Source: a bacterium (GTDB taxonomy: Bacteria > Myxococcota > UBA727 > JAUIJE01). From it: DNA of 64,000 bases. The stretch covers positions 186,001 to 250,000 of the forward strand of contig JAUIJE010000005.1 of the NCBI GenBank assembly GCA_030431455.1. Reading direction: 5' to 3'. The notes beneath the pieces are model-generated. The model was not told the origin of the DNA. It saw nothing but the letters and a program-made list of their open reading frames with translations, and searched no databases. Both the position numbers and the translations under genes were made by a program. The first letter of the stretch is position 1. Each line of letters begins with the position of its first letter. This document shows, one piece after another, positions 36,999 through 45,910 of this stretch.

Positions 36999-37796
36999 TC
37001 AGAACATGACCTCGCGCGGGCTGACCGGCCCGACGCGTTGCCCGTGATCCCACAGCTCCACCGCCGCCGAACCGTCGTCGTTGGCGAAGCGCCAGGGGCC
37101 GTTGCGCTCGCCCATCACGTACTGGCCTTCGCTCAACACGTGGCCGGCCCCGTCGTAGCTCGCCGAGCGGCCGGACAACTGACCGTCTTCGAAGTTCACC
37201 TCGGAGAGCAGGCCGCCGTCTTCGCGCCACACACGCTCGGTGCCGTGAAAGCGCCCGACGCGGTACGGCATCTCATACTCCTTGGTGCCGTCCTCGAAAT
37301 AGGCTTCCCACAACCCGTCGGGCACGCCGCGCTCGTCGTAGCGCTCGATGCTGCGCACCTGGCCCGACGAGAAGTAGGTGTTCCACACGCCCACTTTGCG
37401 GCCGCGCTGGTACACGCCCTCGGCGCGGATTTGCCCCGACGTGTAGAAGGTCTTCCACAGGCCGGTGCGGCGGTTGCGGTCGTAGGTGCCCTCGGTCTTG
37501 CGGCCCCCGTCGCGGTAGTACTCGACGTAGGTGCCGTCGCGGTCGCCGCCGATGTACTCCGCTTCGATCATGCGGGCGCCGTTGGCGTAGCTGCGGATGC
37601 GCTGGTCGACGGCGGGACGGGTCGCGCCGTAGGCGAGCGCGCCGATCACGACGGGCAGCCCGACCAAAAGCGCGCCGAGGGTGTAGCGGCTCCGCTTCTG
37701 GGCGCGCTCGAACAAGCGCCGCTCCTCGACGGTGAGTTCTCGTCCGTCGGACAAGGGCGACAGAGCGGCAAAGGGCGACGAAGGCAGATGGGTCAT
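36999..37796 (-). CDS. YwqK/MORN-repeat protein with one membrane helix
   Basis: Protein of 265 aa. A cytoplasmic N-terminus (1-37) and one membrane helix (about 38-58, YTLGALLVGLPVVIGALAYG) lead to an external region of about six MORN-variant repeats. Each repeat has the form 'G-x-W-x-x-Y/F-x-x-G-x', for example RTGLWKTFYTSGQIRAEG and KVGVWNTYFSSGQVRSIE. Such repeats are annotated as YwqK-family 'antitoxin' proteins, but in most bacteria no toxin is known. The ATG at 37796 is the only good start. It lies upstream of the ABC pair on the same strand, 69 bp away. Confidence 0.82.
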   Translation of the reverse strand: MTHLPSSPFAALSPLSDGRELTVEERRLFERAQKRSRYTLGALLVGLPVVIGALAYGATRPAVDQRIRSYANGARMIEAEYIGGDRDGTYVEYYRDGGRKTEGTYDRNRRTGLWKTFYTSGQIRAEGVYQRGRKVGVWNTYFSSGQVRSIERYDERGVPDGLWEAYFEDGTKEYEMPYRVGRFHGTERVWREDGGLLSEVNFEDGQLSGRSASYDGAGHVLSEGQYVMGERNGPWRFANDDGSAAVELWDHGQRVGPVSPREVMF

Positions 37797-37920
37797 GCGC
37801 AGCCTCGAATCTGATGCGTCTTCCCCATGCTAACCGACCGACCGGGTGCGAGGGGTGGCGCCGATGTGCGTGACGTCAACGATGTAACGATGAAGGGGGC
37901 GGCGGGCAGGCCCGTGGCCC

Positions 37921-38376
37921 TCAGGACGGCGAGCCGTTGTGCAGGGCCGCGGCCACCACCGCGAACAGGTAGCCGGCCAGGCCCCCGGCGACGAGCATGC
38001 CCGCGAAGGACAGCTGCCGTTGCTCGTGGTTGCGGCGGCGGATGATGGTGAGCGCGGTGGCGGTCAGGTCGTCGGAGAGATCCTGGGTGACCCAGCGCAG
38101 CTTCGCCAGCGTCCGCAGGGTGACGACGATGGCGGCGAGGATGAGCACGATGCCGCCCACCATCGACAGCGACGAGATCGGGCCGGCCCGGACCATGTGG
38201 TGGCCGGAAAAGCCGGTCACGGTGATGGTCAGGCCGCACAGGCCCATCAGGATCTGCGCTTGGCTTTTGACCACCGACAGCTGCGACGACAACAGGCCGA
38301 CCAGGCCGCGCGGGTCGTCGTCGAACAACGCCACCATGCGGGTCGCTTCCTCGGTGTCGAGCGGGGCTTTGGACAT
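37921..38376 (-). CDS. Small membrane protein, function unknown
   Basis: Protein of 151 aa. The N-terminal 35 residues are soluble. Membrane segments are at about 40-60 (ILMGLCGLTITVTGFSG), 68-90 (ISSLSMVGGIVLILAAIVVT) and 122-145 (FAGMLVAGGLAGYLFAVVAAA), with a basic loop (IIRRRNHEQRQ) before the last. The layout resembles small bacterial membrane proteins of the Pycsar effector (PycTM) type, but I do not see a defining motif or a cyclase partner, so no function is assigned. Confidence 0.7.
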   Translation of the reverse strand: MSKAPLDTEEATRMVALFDDDPRGLVGLLSSQLSVVKSQAQILMGLCGLTITVTGFSGHHMVRAGPISSLSMVGGIVLILAAIVVTLRTLAKLRWVTQDLSDDLTATALTIIRRRNHEQRQLSFAGMLVAGGLAGYLFAVVAAALHNGSPS

Positions 38377-38544
38377 GTCGGGTCATGATCGAAGGGTTGT
38401 CCTCGCTTGGCCAGTTCTCGACTCCAGACCGCGGATCGGCGCGGTGGGTTCCCGCGGGGGGGCGGCCTGGGGCCGGCCAAAACACGGGCTAACCCCTTGT
38501 GTTTGAATGGGATTTGGCTACGCTCGCCCGCTTGCGGAGGTAGC

Positions 38545-40431
38545 GTGCCCGATCTTTACCCGCTGTCATTTACGTCCTTGGTCAGCCGGCTCGACCGCGA
38601 GGTCGCCCGGGGTGATGCCGTCTACAGCCTCGCCCCGCGCGACATGTGGGTGCCAGACCCGGACGTCGACCTCTCGGTCGAACACCTCGCGGGCCGGGTG
38701 GCCAACTCCCTCGGTCCCGCCTCGGGTCCGCACACGCAGATGGCGCAGAACATCGTGCTCGCCTGGCTCGCCGGCGCGCGGTTCATGGAGCTCAAGACCG
38801 TCCAGATTCTCGACACCCTCGAGATTCCGCGGCCGTGCATCTACGTGCCCAACATCGGCTACAACGTCGAGTGGTCCCAGGAGCTGCTCGTCAAGGAGAG
38901 CGCGTACGAGTACGTGAAGGCTTGGTGGCTGGTGCACATGCTCGCCTCGTCGCACGGTCCGGGGCATTGGACCGCCGACACCGCGCGCACGATCTTCGAC
39001 ATCTCGGTCGGCTACGACCTGAAGGGCATCCAGTCCGAGAAGGTCGCGTGGTTTTTGCACACCATGACCGACGCCAGCGCCGTGCTCGCCGAGCTCAAAG
39101 ATGAGATCGCCGAACGCTTCCCGACCTGGGCGGGGGTGGATGTGCCCGCGCGGGTGAGCTCGTCGACGACCCTGTCCACGTTCCACGGCTGTCCCGCGGA
39201 CGAGATCGAGGGCATCGCCAGCCACACCATGGGCGCGCACGGCCTGCACACCGTCATCAAGCTCAACCCCACCCTGCTCGGCCACGACGTGGTGCGAAAG
39301 ACCTTGGACGACCTCGGCTACACCTCGGTGCAGCTCGACGAGAGCGCGTTCGACAAGGACCTCAAGTGGGACCAGCTGATGGAGTTTTTGCCGCGGCTGG
39401 AGCAGCAAGCGAAAGAACAGGGCCTCGGCCTGGGGGTGAAGTTCTCGAACACGTTGGTGTGTCACCAGCCGAATACGCCGTTCACCGTCGAGGAGATGTA
39501 CCTCTCCGGCCAGCCGCTGCACGTGTTGGCGGTGACGTTGGCGGACAAATTTCGGCAGGCCACGAACAACCGGCTGCCGATTTCGTTCTCGGCCGGCGTC
39601 GACGCGAACAACTACTGGAAGCTCGCGGGGGCGGACATCAAGCCCGTGACCACCTGCAGCGACATTCTGAAGGGCCAAGGCTATGCCCGGCTGCCGCGGT
39701 ACCTGCGCGCCTTGGAAAAAGAGATGAAGAAGGCCGGGGCCAAAGACATGGCCGCGTTCGTGCAAAGCCGCGCCGGCGGCGACGATGCCCCCACCGCGGC
39801 GCTGTCCGCGCTCGCGGAGGAGACCCGGGCCGACGACCGCTATGCCCAGAAAAAGAACGCGCGGGACCCCAAAAAGATCGGCTCCCAGCTCGTGCTGCTC
39901 GACTGCATCACCTGCGACAAGTGCATCAAGGTCTGCCCCAACATGTCCAACATCAAGGTCGAGGTGCCGAAAGGTCGCTGGGACCTGCCCACCGTGACCT
40001 GGGCCGAGGGGGACATCCAATCCCAGGACGGCCCCGCCCTCGTGGTCGAACAGACCCACCAGATCGGCAACGTCATCGACCTGTGCAACAAGTGTGGCCA
40101 GTGTGACCCGTGGTGCCCGGAAGATGGCGGGCCGTACATTGAAAAGGCGCACTTGTTCTTGTCGCGCCGGGCGTTCGACGACCAGGCCACCCTCGACGGC
40201 TTTGTCCTCGAGGCGCGCGGCATCACCTGGCGCAAAGACGGCGCCCTGCGCACCCTGGTCCAGGACGGCGACACCTTCAGCCTCACCGTGGACGGCGGCA
40301 CGCTGGTCCTCGACGGGGACACGCCGAGGTCGGCCACCGGCCGCGGCACGTTCGACCTGCGCGACAAAAAGATCATGGAGCTGTACCGCGCCGGTTTCCT
40401 GCACGAACAGCGCGAGCTGTTCGTCGACTGA
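38545..40431 (+). CDS. ygfK: YgfK-like Fe-S oxidoreductase, short form
   Basis: Protein of 628 aa resembling YgfK ('putative selenate reductase subunit'), an oxidoreductase of the selenium-associated molybdenum hydroxylase locus. A dihydropyrimidine-dehydrogenase-like TIM barrel spans about 60-395 (STTLSTFHGCPADEIEGI; FSAGVDANNYWKLAGADI). Two CxxCxxCxxxC motifs follow (Cys454/457/460/464 and Cys514/517/520/524), enough for two [4Fe-4S] clusters. E. coli YgfK is about 1000 aa with a GltD-like FAD/NAD(P) domain between these parts; here I see none. The start is GTG at 38545 with GGAGG at 38536-38540, four bases away. First gene of the ygfK-PLP-ssnA-hydrolase set. Probable role: moving electrons in purine or pyrimidine-like breakdown. 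Confidence 0.85.
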   Translation: MPDLYPLSFTSLVSRLDREVARGDAVYSLAPRDMWVPDPDVDLSVEHLAGRVANSLGPASGPHTQMAQNIVLAWLAGARFMELKTVQILDTLEIPRPCIYVPNIGYNVEWSQELLVKESAYEYVKAWWLVHMLASSHGPGHWTADTARTIFDISVGYDLKGIQSEKVAWFLHTMTDASAVLAELKDEIAERFPTWAGVDVPARVSSSTTLSTFHGCPADEIEGIASHTMGAHGLHTVIKLNPTLLGHDVVRKTLDDLGYTSVQLDESAFDKDLKWDQLMEFLPRLEQQAKEQGLGLGVKFSNTLVCHQPNTPFTVEEMYLSGQPLHVLAVTLADKFRQATNNRLPISFSAGVDANNYWKLAGADIKPVTTCSDILKGQGYARLPRYLRALEKEMKKAGAKDMAAFVQSRAGGDDAPTAALSALAEETRADDRYAQKKNARDPKKIGSQLVLLDCITCDKCIKVCPNMSNIKVEVPKGRWDLPTVTWAEGDIQSQDGPALVVEQTHQIGNVIDLCNKCGQCDPWCPEDGGPYIEKAHLFLSRRAFDDQATLDGFVLEARGITWRKDGALRTLVQDGDTFSLTVDGGTLVLDGDTPRSATGRGTFDLRDKKIMELYRAGFLHEQRELFVD

Positions 40432-40485
40432 GCCCCCCCTTCGTTCGTTTTTCTTGTTCAAGCCCTCACCGCTGTAGGACCCGAT

Positions 40486-41847
40486 ATGTTTCCCACCCTG
40501 CCCACCCTCGAAGAACTCCTGCACCCCCAAAGCCAACCCGCGGACATTCAGAAGAAGGTCGAGGCCAACCAGGACCCGCTCGACCCCATCGAGCTGTTCA
40601 ACATGAGCTGGCGGCGCCGGGACGGCGGCATCCCCCACGTGGTGTTGCCGCGCGAACTCACCGGCACCAAGGCGCAGATCGTGGTGATGTCCTCGGCGCA
40701 CTTTCCGTCGGGGAGCCACAAGGTCGGGCCCGGCTACTCCTGTTTGCGGGAGAAGATCCTGCGCGACCAGATCACCACCGAGGGCAACACCCTGGTGTTC
40801 CCGTCGACGGGCAACTACGGCATCGGCGGCGCTTGGGTGGGCCCCCGGCTCGGCTTCCGGTCGCTGGTGGTGCTCCCCGAGGAGATGAGCGCGGAGCGCT
40901 TCGAGAAGATTCGGGGCTACGGGGCCGAGGTCATCGCCACCCCCGGCTGCGAATCCAACGTCAAAGAAATCTATGACAAGGTGTGGGAGCTGCGAAAGAA
41001 CGCGTCCAACATCATCCTCAACCAGTTCGAAGACTTCGGGAACTACCGCTTCCACCACCACGTCACCGGGGGGGCCGCGGTGGAGCTCTGCGAGGAGCTG
41101 CACGGCAAAGGCATTGGGCGCGGGAGCATCTCCGCGTTCGTGTGGGCGATGGGGAGCGCGGGCACGATGGCCGCGGGGGACCGCATCCGCCAATCGTTCT
41201 CCGACGTCAAACTCGTGGGCCTCGAGCCGGTGCAATGCCCCACCCTGTACAACTCCGGGTACGGCGGCCACGCCATCGAGGGCATCGGCGACAAGCACGT
41301 GACCTGGATTCACAACACCCGGGCCATGGACGCGCTGTTCTGCGTCGACGACCGCGAGTGCCTGCGGGGGTGCCAGCTGCTCCAGGAGGGCCAAGCGGTG
41401 CTCAAGTCCGAGCTCGGGCTCGCCGATGAGGTGCTCGACTTCGTCAAGGGACGCTTCGGCATCTCGGCGATCTGCAACATCCTGGGGTCGATCAAGACCG
41501 CCAAACACTACGACCTCGGAGAAGACGAGTTGGTGTTCACCGCCGCCACCGACAGCTACGACCGGTATCCGTCGGTGATGCGCCGGCTCGACGACGAGGA
41601 AGGCAAGATGACCGACGACGTGGCCAAGGCCCGCATCGACATCTTCCGAAAACAGCCGACCACCTGGGCCCAAGAGGGCACCATGGAGGTGCGGCGCCGG
41701 TGGCACAACCAGAAGTACTTCACCTGGGTGGAGCAACAGGGCAAGTCCGTCGACGAGCTCAACGCGCTCTGGGACCCTGGGTTCTGGGAAGCGCAGGCCG
41801 CGCAGATCCCCGCGCTCGACGAGCAAACCCTGGCCTTGAGGTCCTGA
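40486..41847 (+). CDS. PLP-dependent fold-type II enzyme (lyase-like)
   Basis: Protein of 453 aa in the cysteine synthase/threonine dehydratase superfamily. The PLP lysine is Lys79 in GSHKVGPG, a phosphate/substrate loop is STGNYGIGG (about 106-114), and the PLP-phosphate glycine loop is at about 224-230 (MGSAGTMAAG). In E. coli and gut anaerobes the YgfK-SsnA-XdhD locus includes the fold-type II lyase YgeX (diaminopropionate ammonia-lyase). This protein takes a similar place but has a different lysine motif, so a beta-elimination or ammonia-lyase role is likely, with unknown substrate. It begins 54 bases after ygfK and overlaps ssnA by one base (TGATG). Confidence 0.85.
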   Translation: MFPTLPTLEELLHPQSQPADIQKKVEANQDPLDPIELFNMSWRRRDGGIPHVVLPRELTGTKAQIVVMSSAHFPSGSHKVGPGYSCLREKILRDQITTEGNTLVFPSTGNYGIGGAWVGPRLGFRSLVVLPEEMSAERFEKIRGYGAEVIATPGCESNVKEIYDKVWELRKNASNIILNQFEDFGNYRFHHHVTGGAAVELCEELHGKGIGRGSISAFVWAMGSAGTMAAGDRIRQSFSDVKLVGLEPVQCPTLYNSGYGGHAIEGIGDKHVTWIHNTRAMDALFCVDDRECLRGCQLLQEGQAVLKSELGLADEVLDFVKGRFGISAICNILGSIKTAKHYDLGEDELVFTAATDSYDRYPSVMRRLDDEEGKMTDDVAKARIDIFRKQPTTWAQEGTMEVRRRWHNQKYFTWVEQQGKSVDELNALWDPGFWEAQAAQIPALDEQTLALRS

Positions 41848-43148
41848 TGCGCCAGCTTTTTGCCGGCGGAACCCTGCTGCACATCGACCGCGGCGCGGTG
41901 GAGCAGGCCGATGTTCTCGTCGAGGACGGCCGCATCACGGACGTGGGGCCGGGCCTGTCCGCGGCCGGGGCCGACCCCATCGACGTCAGCGGTCGCTGGG
42001 TGATGCCGGGTCTGACCTGTGGCCACACCCACCTGTACTCCGCGCTCGCCTGCGGCATGCCGTTTTTGGACGCGAACCCGGTGGGGTTCGCGGACATGTT
42101 GGCCAAGGTCTGGTGGCGACTGGACAAGGGCCTCGACGAGGACGGCGTGCGTTCTTCGGCTGAGGTCGGGGCGCTCAGCGCGCTCAAGGCGGGCGTGACC
42201 TGCGTGATCGATCACCACGCGTCCCCGTCGTTCGTCGAGGGCAGCCTCGAGGTGCTCGACGAGACCCTGGACAGCTTCGGCCTCCGGCGCATCCTCTGTT
42301 ATGAGGTCACCGATCGCGGCGGGCTCGCCGAGCGCGACGCGGGGCTGCGCGCCCACCAGGCCCTGCTCGAAAAAGGGCCGAGCGAGTGGCGGGCGATGCT
42401 CGTCGGGGGCCACGCGAGCTTTACCCTGTCCGACGACAGCCTGAGCCAGATGGGTGCGCTGGCGAAGAAATACGACGTGGGCACGCACATTCACGTGGCC
42501 GAGGCGGTCGACGACGCCATCGTCGTGGGCGAACCCTTGCTGCCGCGGCTTTCGCGCCACGGGTGCCTTCTGCCGGGCAGTCTTTTTGCCCACTGCGTGC
42601 ACCTGTCCGACGAAGACCTGGCCCGCATCGGGGATGCAGGAGCACTGTGCACCCACCAGGCCCGGTCGAACATGAACAACGCGGTGGGCCACGCCCGGGT
42701 CCCCGCGTACCCCCCGGGTTCGGTGCTGGGCACCGACGGCATCGGGGCGGACATGTTCGCGGAGTTGCAGGCCGCGTTCTTCCGGTCCGCGGAAGCCAAA
42801 GAGGGGCTCGGCCCCGACCACTTCGTGGGCATGCTCGACGCGGGCTCGCGGTACGCGTCGTCGAGGCTGGGCCTCACCGTGGGCAAGATCGAAAAGGGCG
42901 CGGCCGCCGACCTGGTCGTGCTTGAGCCCTGCCCCGGCCCGCCGCTCACCTCAGGCAACCTCGCCGCGGCGATGGTGTTCCGGCTGTCCGCGGCCCAGGT
43001 GCGGGACGTGTACACCGCGGGCGAACACCGGTTGCAGGACGGCAAAGCGGTGGCCCACGACGAGGTGGCCATCGACGACAGAGCGCAAAAAGCGGCCGAA
43101 CGCCTGTGGGCCACCATGCGCCGACACGACCAGGAGCGGGCGTCATGA
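41847..43148 (+). CDS. ssnA: SsnA-like aminohydrolase
   Basis: Metal-dependent amidohydrolase-superfamily protein of 433 aa. The zinc/iron ligands are visible: HTH in CGHTHLYSAL (about 63-65), His in THIHVAEAVDD (about 215), FAHCVHL (about 248) and Asp in LGTDGIGAD (about 296). SsnA is a putative deaminase/hydrolase of the selenium-associated molybdenum hydroxylase cluster, related to guanine deaminase and chlorohydrolases. It may deaminate or open a purine-derived ring; this is an inference from context. Overlaps both neighbours (TGATG before, ATGA after), so it is translationally coupled. Confidence 0.9.
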   Translation: MRQLFAGGTLLHIDRGAVEQADVLVEDGRITDVGPGLSAAGADPIDVSGRWVMPGLTCGHTHLYSALACGMPFLDANPVGFADMLAKVWWRLDKGLDEDGVRSSAEVGALSALKAGVTCVIDHHASPSFVEGSLEVLDETLDSFGLRRILCYEVTDRGGLAERDAGLRAHQALLEKGPSEWRAMLVGGHASFTLSDDSLSQMGALAKKYDVGTHIHVAEAVDDAIVVGEPLLPRLSRHGCLLPGSLFAHCVHLSDEDLARIGDAGALCTHQARSNMNNAVGHARVPAYPPGSVLGTDGIGADMFAELQAAFFRSAEAKEGLGPDHFVGMLDAGSRYASSRLGLTVGKIEKGAAADLVVLEPCPGPPLTSGNLAAAMVFRLSAAQVRDVYTAGEHRLQDGKAVAHDEVAIDDRAQKAAERLWATMRRHDQERAS

Positions 43149-44134
43149 GCCGGATTGTGCGCTGTGCGCTCACCCAGACCGTCAACCAATACAGTAACAT
43201 GCCGGCCCAGGTCGACGACGTGGGCCAGCTCGCGGGCAAGATGGACGACATCCGCCGGGCCAACGTGGCGTTCCACATCGGCCTCGCGGAACAGGCCAAG
43301 GCCCAGGGCGTACACGCGATTTGTTTCGGGGAGGTGTTCCCCGGGCCCTATTTCGCCATCACCCAGGACCCGGTGTGGCTCGACCTCGCCGAGCCCCTCG
43401 ACGGCCGCACCGTGACCGAGCTGCGCGCGGTGGCCAAGCGCCTGGACATGGTGATCGTGGCGCCGATTTACGAACTCGACCCGAACAGTGGAGAGCGGTT
43501 CAACACCGCGGTGGTGATCGACGCGGACGGGGAGGTCGCGGGGTTCTATTCCAAGACCCACATCCCCGAGGGCAAAAACGAGCGCGGGGTGTTCACCGAG
43601 AAGTTCTATTTCCAACGCAGCTCAGGGCGCGCCCACAACTTTCGCGGCAAAAACATCTCGAACAATCCCTTCTTCCCCGTGTTCTCGACGAAGGTGGGCA
43701 AGGTCGGGGTCGCGATCTGTTACGACCGGCACTTCGAGGGCGTGACCTCGAGCCTGCAGGGCGAAGGGGCCGAGATCGTGTTCATCCCCGCGGTGACGTT
43801 CGGGGACAAGTCCCAGCGCATGTGGCACCACGAGTTCGCCACCGACGCGTGCCGTCTGCGCATTTTTATTGGGGGCAGCAACCGCAAAGGCCAAGAGCCC
43901 CCCTGGAACCAGCCCTTCTTCGGCGAGAGCCATTTCGTCGGGCCCGACGGGGTGTTGCCCAACCTCGCGGCCCAGGACGAGCTCATCATCGCCGACCTCG
44001 ACCTCGACACCCTCACCGGGCGGGACCCGTCGGGGTGGACGCTGCTCGAGGACCGCCGCCCGCAGATTTACGGGCGCCGCACCGGGCGCCAAGAAGAACG
44101 CCACCCCGCGTTCCAGGACAAGCCCCGGCCTTGA
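43145..44134 (+). CDS. Carbon-nitrogen hydrolase (beta-ureidopropionase / N-carbamoyl amidase-like)
   Basis: Nitrilase-superfamily amidohydrolase of 329 aa. The catalytic triad is complete: Glu63 (GEVFPG), Lys137 (YSKTHIPEG) and Cys192 (VAICYDRHFEG). The neighbouring sequences match the N-carbamoyl-beta-alanine / N-carbamoylputrescine amidase subgroup, which releases ammonia and CO2 from N-carbamoyl compounds. After ssnA in one operon, it is a good candidate for removing the carbamoyl group left after ring opening. That step is done by the YgeY/YgeW/HyuA set in the E. coli locus, none of which is present here. The ATG at 43145 overlaps the ssnA stop. Confidence 0.9.
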   Translation: MSRIVRCALTQTVNQYSNMPAQVDDVGQLAGKMDDIRRANVAFHIGLAEQAKAQGVHAICFGEVFPGPYFAITQDPVWLDLAEPLDGRTVTELRAVAKRLDMVIVAPIYELDPNSGERFNTAVVIDADGEVAGFYSKTHIPEGKNERGVFTEKFYFQRSSGRAHNFRGKNISNNPFFPVFSTKVGKVGVAICYDRHFEGVTSSLQGEGAEIVFIPAVTFGDKSQRMWHHEFATDACRLRIFIGGSNRKGQEPPWNQPFFGESHFVGPDGVLPNLAAQDELIIADLDLDTLTGRDPSGWTLLEDRRPQIYGRRTGRQEERHPAFQDKPRP

Positions 44135-44140
44135 GGCCGG

Positions 44141-45109
44141 TTACGCGGTGTACACCGCGCTGGCCGCAGCCTCGTCGAGGGGCACCCGGCGATTTTTGGC
44201 TTGGTCCTCGATGTCGTGGAGCAGCGCGCGGGCTTGCTCATCGTCGAGCTGCAGCAGGTCCTCGACCTGGGCCAAGTCCTCGGGCAGGTGCTCCACCCGG
44301 GTGACAAGCGCCTCGAGCAGCGAGCGCAAAAAGAGCACCAGCACACCCACGGGGATGAGCCCGTGAAAAAACATCACGTACAGCTTCGGCGGCACGAAGC
44401 CAAAGAACAGCACCGTGTAGGCGGTCACGGTGCCCCCGGTGAGCAGGGCCGAGAAGAACTTGCGCACCCCCTCGCGGCGGTTGACCTTGGCCTCCCACTG
44501 GGCGGCCCACTCCACGAACGCCTCGCGGGCCCGGTCGTCGGTGTCCGGTGGCAATGTCACGGCAGGGCGTGCCGGGCCATCGTCGGACGCGGGGTCGAGC
44601 CAGGGGGCGAGCACCTCGGCCTCGGCCTCGGCGGAAGGGGCAGCGGCCACCGCCCGCAGGCGCTGGCCGAAGTCGTCCAGCCAACGGGTCACGTCCACCG
44701 ACCGACACGACGCGAACAACCGGTACAGCACATCGCGGGCGGGCCGGACCAGCTCGAGCGCGCGCCCGGTGCGCTCCAGCCGGCGGAACAGCGCGCGCTC
44801 CGGTACCGCGGCGCCGCCCGACATCAGGCCCGCGGCGGTGGCCGCCCCCGCCAGGGCCGCGCCCAACAGGCCGGCGAAGTCCCACGCGAGCAGCCCGCCG
44901 GTGGCCCCGAGCGCCACCACCGCGGCGTTCCAGAGGGTGCGACGCCACCACACGGTCTTTTGCAGCGCGCCGAGGAGCGCGTCGACGTGGCCGTCCGAGA
45001 GCTGCCACAGGCCGCGCCGCAGCGCGGGCAAAAACGCCCCCTCGCGCCGCGAGAAGGCGCTGGCCGCGCCGGGGGTCGCGGTGGTGACGGGTGGGTCGAG
45101 CTCGGTCAC
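44141..45109 (-). CDS. Membrane protein, function unknown
   Basis: Protein of 322 aa. Two close hydrophobic segments at about 62-100 (WNAAVVALGATGGLLAW; LLGAALAGAATAAGLM), a soluble acidic middle, and two more at about 215-265 (FFSALLTGGTVTAYTVLFFGF; YVMFFHGLIPVGVLVLFL). The tail is charged (LPEDLAQVEDLLQLDDEQAR). I chose GTG at 45109 because GGGGA lies eight bases upstream and the longer frame would run into the neighbouring gene. Convergent with the carbon-nitrogen hydrolase (6 bp). No family recognised. Confidence 0.68.
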   Translation of the reverse strand: MTELDPPVTTATPGAASAFSRREGAFLPALRRGLWQLSDGHVDALLGALQKTVWWRRTLWNAAVVALGATGGLLAWDFAGLLGAALAGAATAAGLMSGGAAVPERALFRRLERTGRALELVRPARDVLYRLFASCRSVDVTRWLDDFGQRLRAVAAAPSAEAEAEVLAPWLDPASDDGPARPAVTLPPDTDDRAREAFVEWAAQWEAKVNRREGVRKFFSALLTGGTVTAYTVLFFGFVPPKLYVMFFHGLIPVGVLVLFLRSLLEALVTRVEHLPEDLAQVEDLLQLDDEQARALLHDIEDQAKNRRVPLDEAAASAVYTA

Positions 45110-45147
45110 GTCCCCAGTGTGGGTCCTGACACGCCCGCTGCCAAGCG

Positions 45148-45768
45148 TCAGCGTCGGCGGCGGATCCAGAACAGGGCGAGACCGAAGAGCGCCCACGCGA
45201 ACAGCGGCGGGCGATCGGTGTTCACCTGGCGCCCGAAACAGCCACCGGCCATGTCGCCGTCGCCGTCACCATCGCCGTCTCCATCCCCGTCACCGTCGCC
45301 ATCGCCTGAAGAACCGGCGTCGGCGGCTCCGCCGTCCGACGGTTCTTCCGAGCCGCCGTCAGGCGGCCCGTCGCCATCGCCATCGCCATCGCCGTCGCCA
45401 TCACCATCACCATCGCCGGCGTTGGGATCGCAGTCGTCGGGGTCGGCGGGGTTGCTCAGGAACGTCGCGGGGTCGCCGCTCGTCCAGTCGCCTTCGGGGT
45501 CGCCCAGCTCTTCGCCGTTGGTGCACCCGTCGCCATCGGCGTCGAGGTCGTAGACGTTGGCCCAGATGACGTTCTGGTGACCTTGGTCGAGGCCCATGAA
45601 GTGCACCTGATCGCCGAACACGTTGAAGTTCTCGTTCTGCTCTGGCCCGATGTGGCAGGTCTGGCAGCTGTTCACAGTTCCGCTCGGGATCTGGGTCGGA
45701 AAGTGGTCACGGGCCGAAGCCGGCGCGGCCACGAGCAAGGCCACCGCCGCGATTCCCATCTTGTTCAT
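45148..45768 (-). CDS. Exported CxxCH protein with Gly-Asp tracts and MYXO-CTERM-like tail
   Basis: Protein of 206 aa. The signal peptide MNKMGIAAVALLVAAPASA fixes the ATG at 45768. SCQTCHIG (about residue 34) is a c-type heme-binding motif. DLDADGDGCTNGEE (about 71-84) is a Ca2+-binding loop of thrombospondin-3/EF-hand type. Two short Gly-Asp tracts flank an Asp/Ser/Gly-rich segment. The C-terminus has GGCFG, a hydrophobic helix (FAWALFGLALFWI) and RRRR, matching the MYXO-CTERM sorting signal: a Cys that is probably lipidated, then cleavage and surface display. One heme motif and no other heme ligand visible, so it may be a small surface electron carrier or a false heme site. Confidence 0.8.
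   Translation of the reverse strand: MNKMGIAAVALLVAAPASARDHFPTQIPSGTVNSCQTCHIGPEQNENFNVFGDQVHFMGLDQGHQNVIWANVYDLDADGDGCTNGEELGDPEGDWTSGDPATFLSNPADPDDCDPNAGDGDGDGDGDGDGDGDGPPDGGSEEPSDGGAADAGSSGDGDGDGDGDGDGDGDGDMAGGCFGRQVNTDRPPLFAWALFGLALFWIRRRR
45253..45306 (-). repeat. Gly-Asp hexamer tract, proximal to the sorting tail
   Basis: 54 bases of GGN-GAY on the minus strand coding for nine Gly-Asp pairs just before MAGGCFG. The second tract of the same gene lies at 45370-45417. Confidence 0.85.
45370..45417 (-). repeat. Gly-Asp hexamer tract, distal
   Basis: About 48 bases of GGN-GAY hexamers on the minus strand coding for eight Gly-Asp pairs after DPNA, in the same gene. Confidence 0.85.
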
Positions 45769-45910
45769 GTCTTTTGTCTCCTGCGCGCCGCGGGTCGCGA
45801 CCGTGCACAAGCATGACCGCCCCGGCCCGACGACGCCAGGCGACATTGGGGCAAAATCCCGCACGAACGCGGTGGGCGAAATCGCACAAAAATCGACGGC
45901 GGACCCGCGG

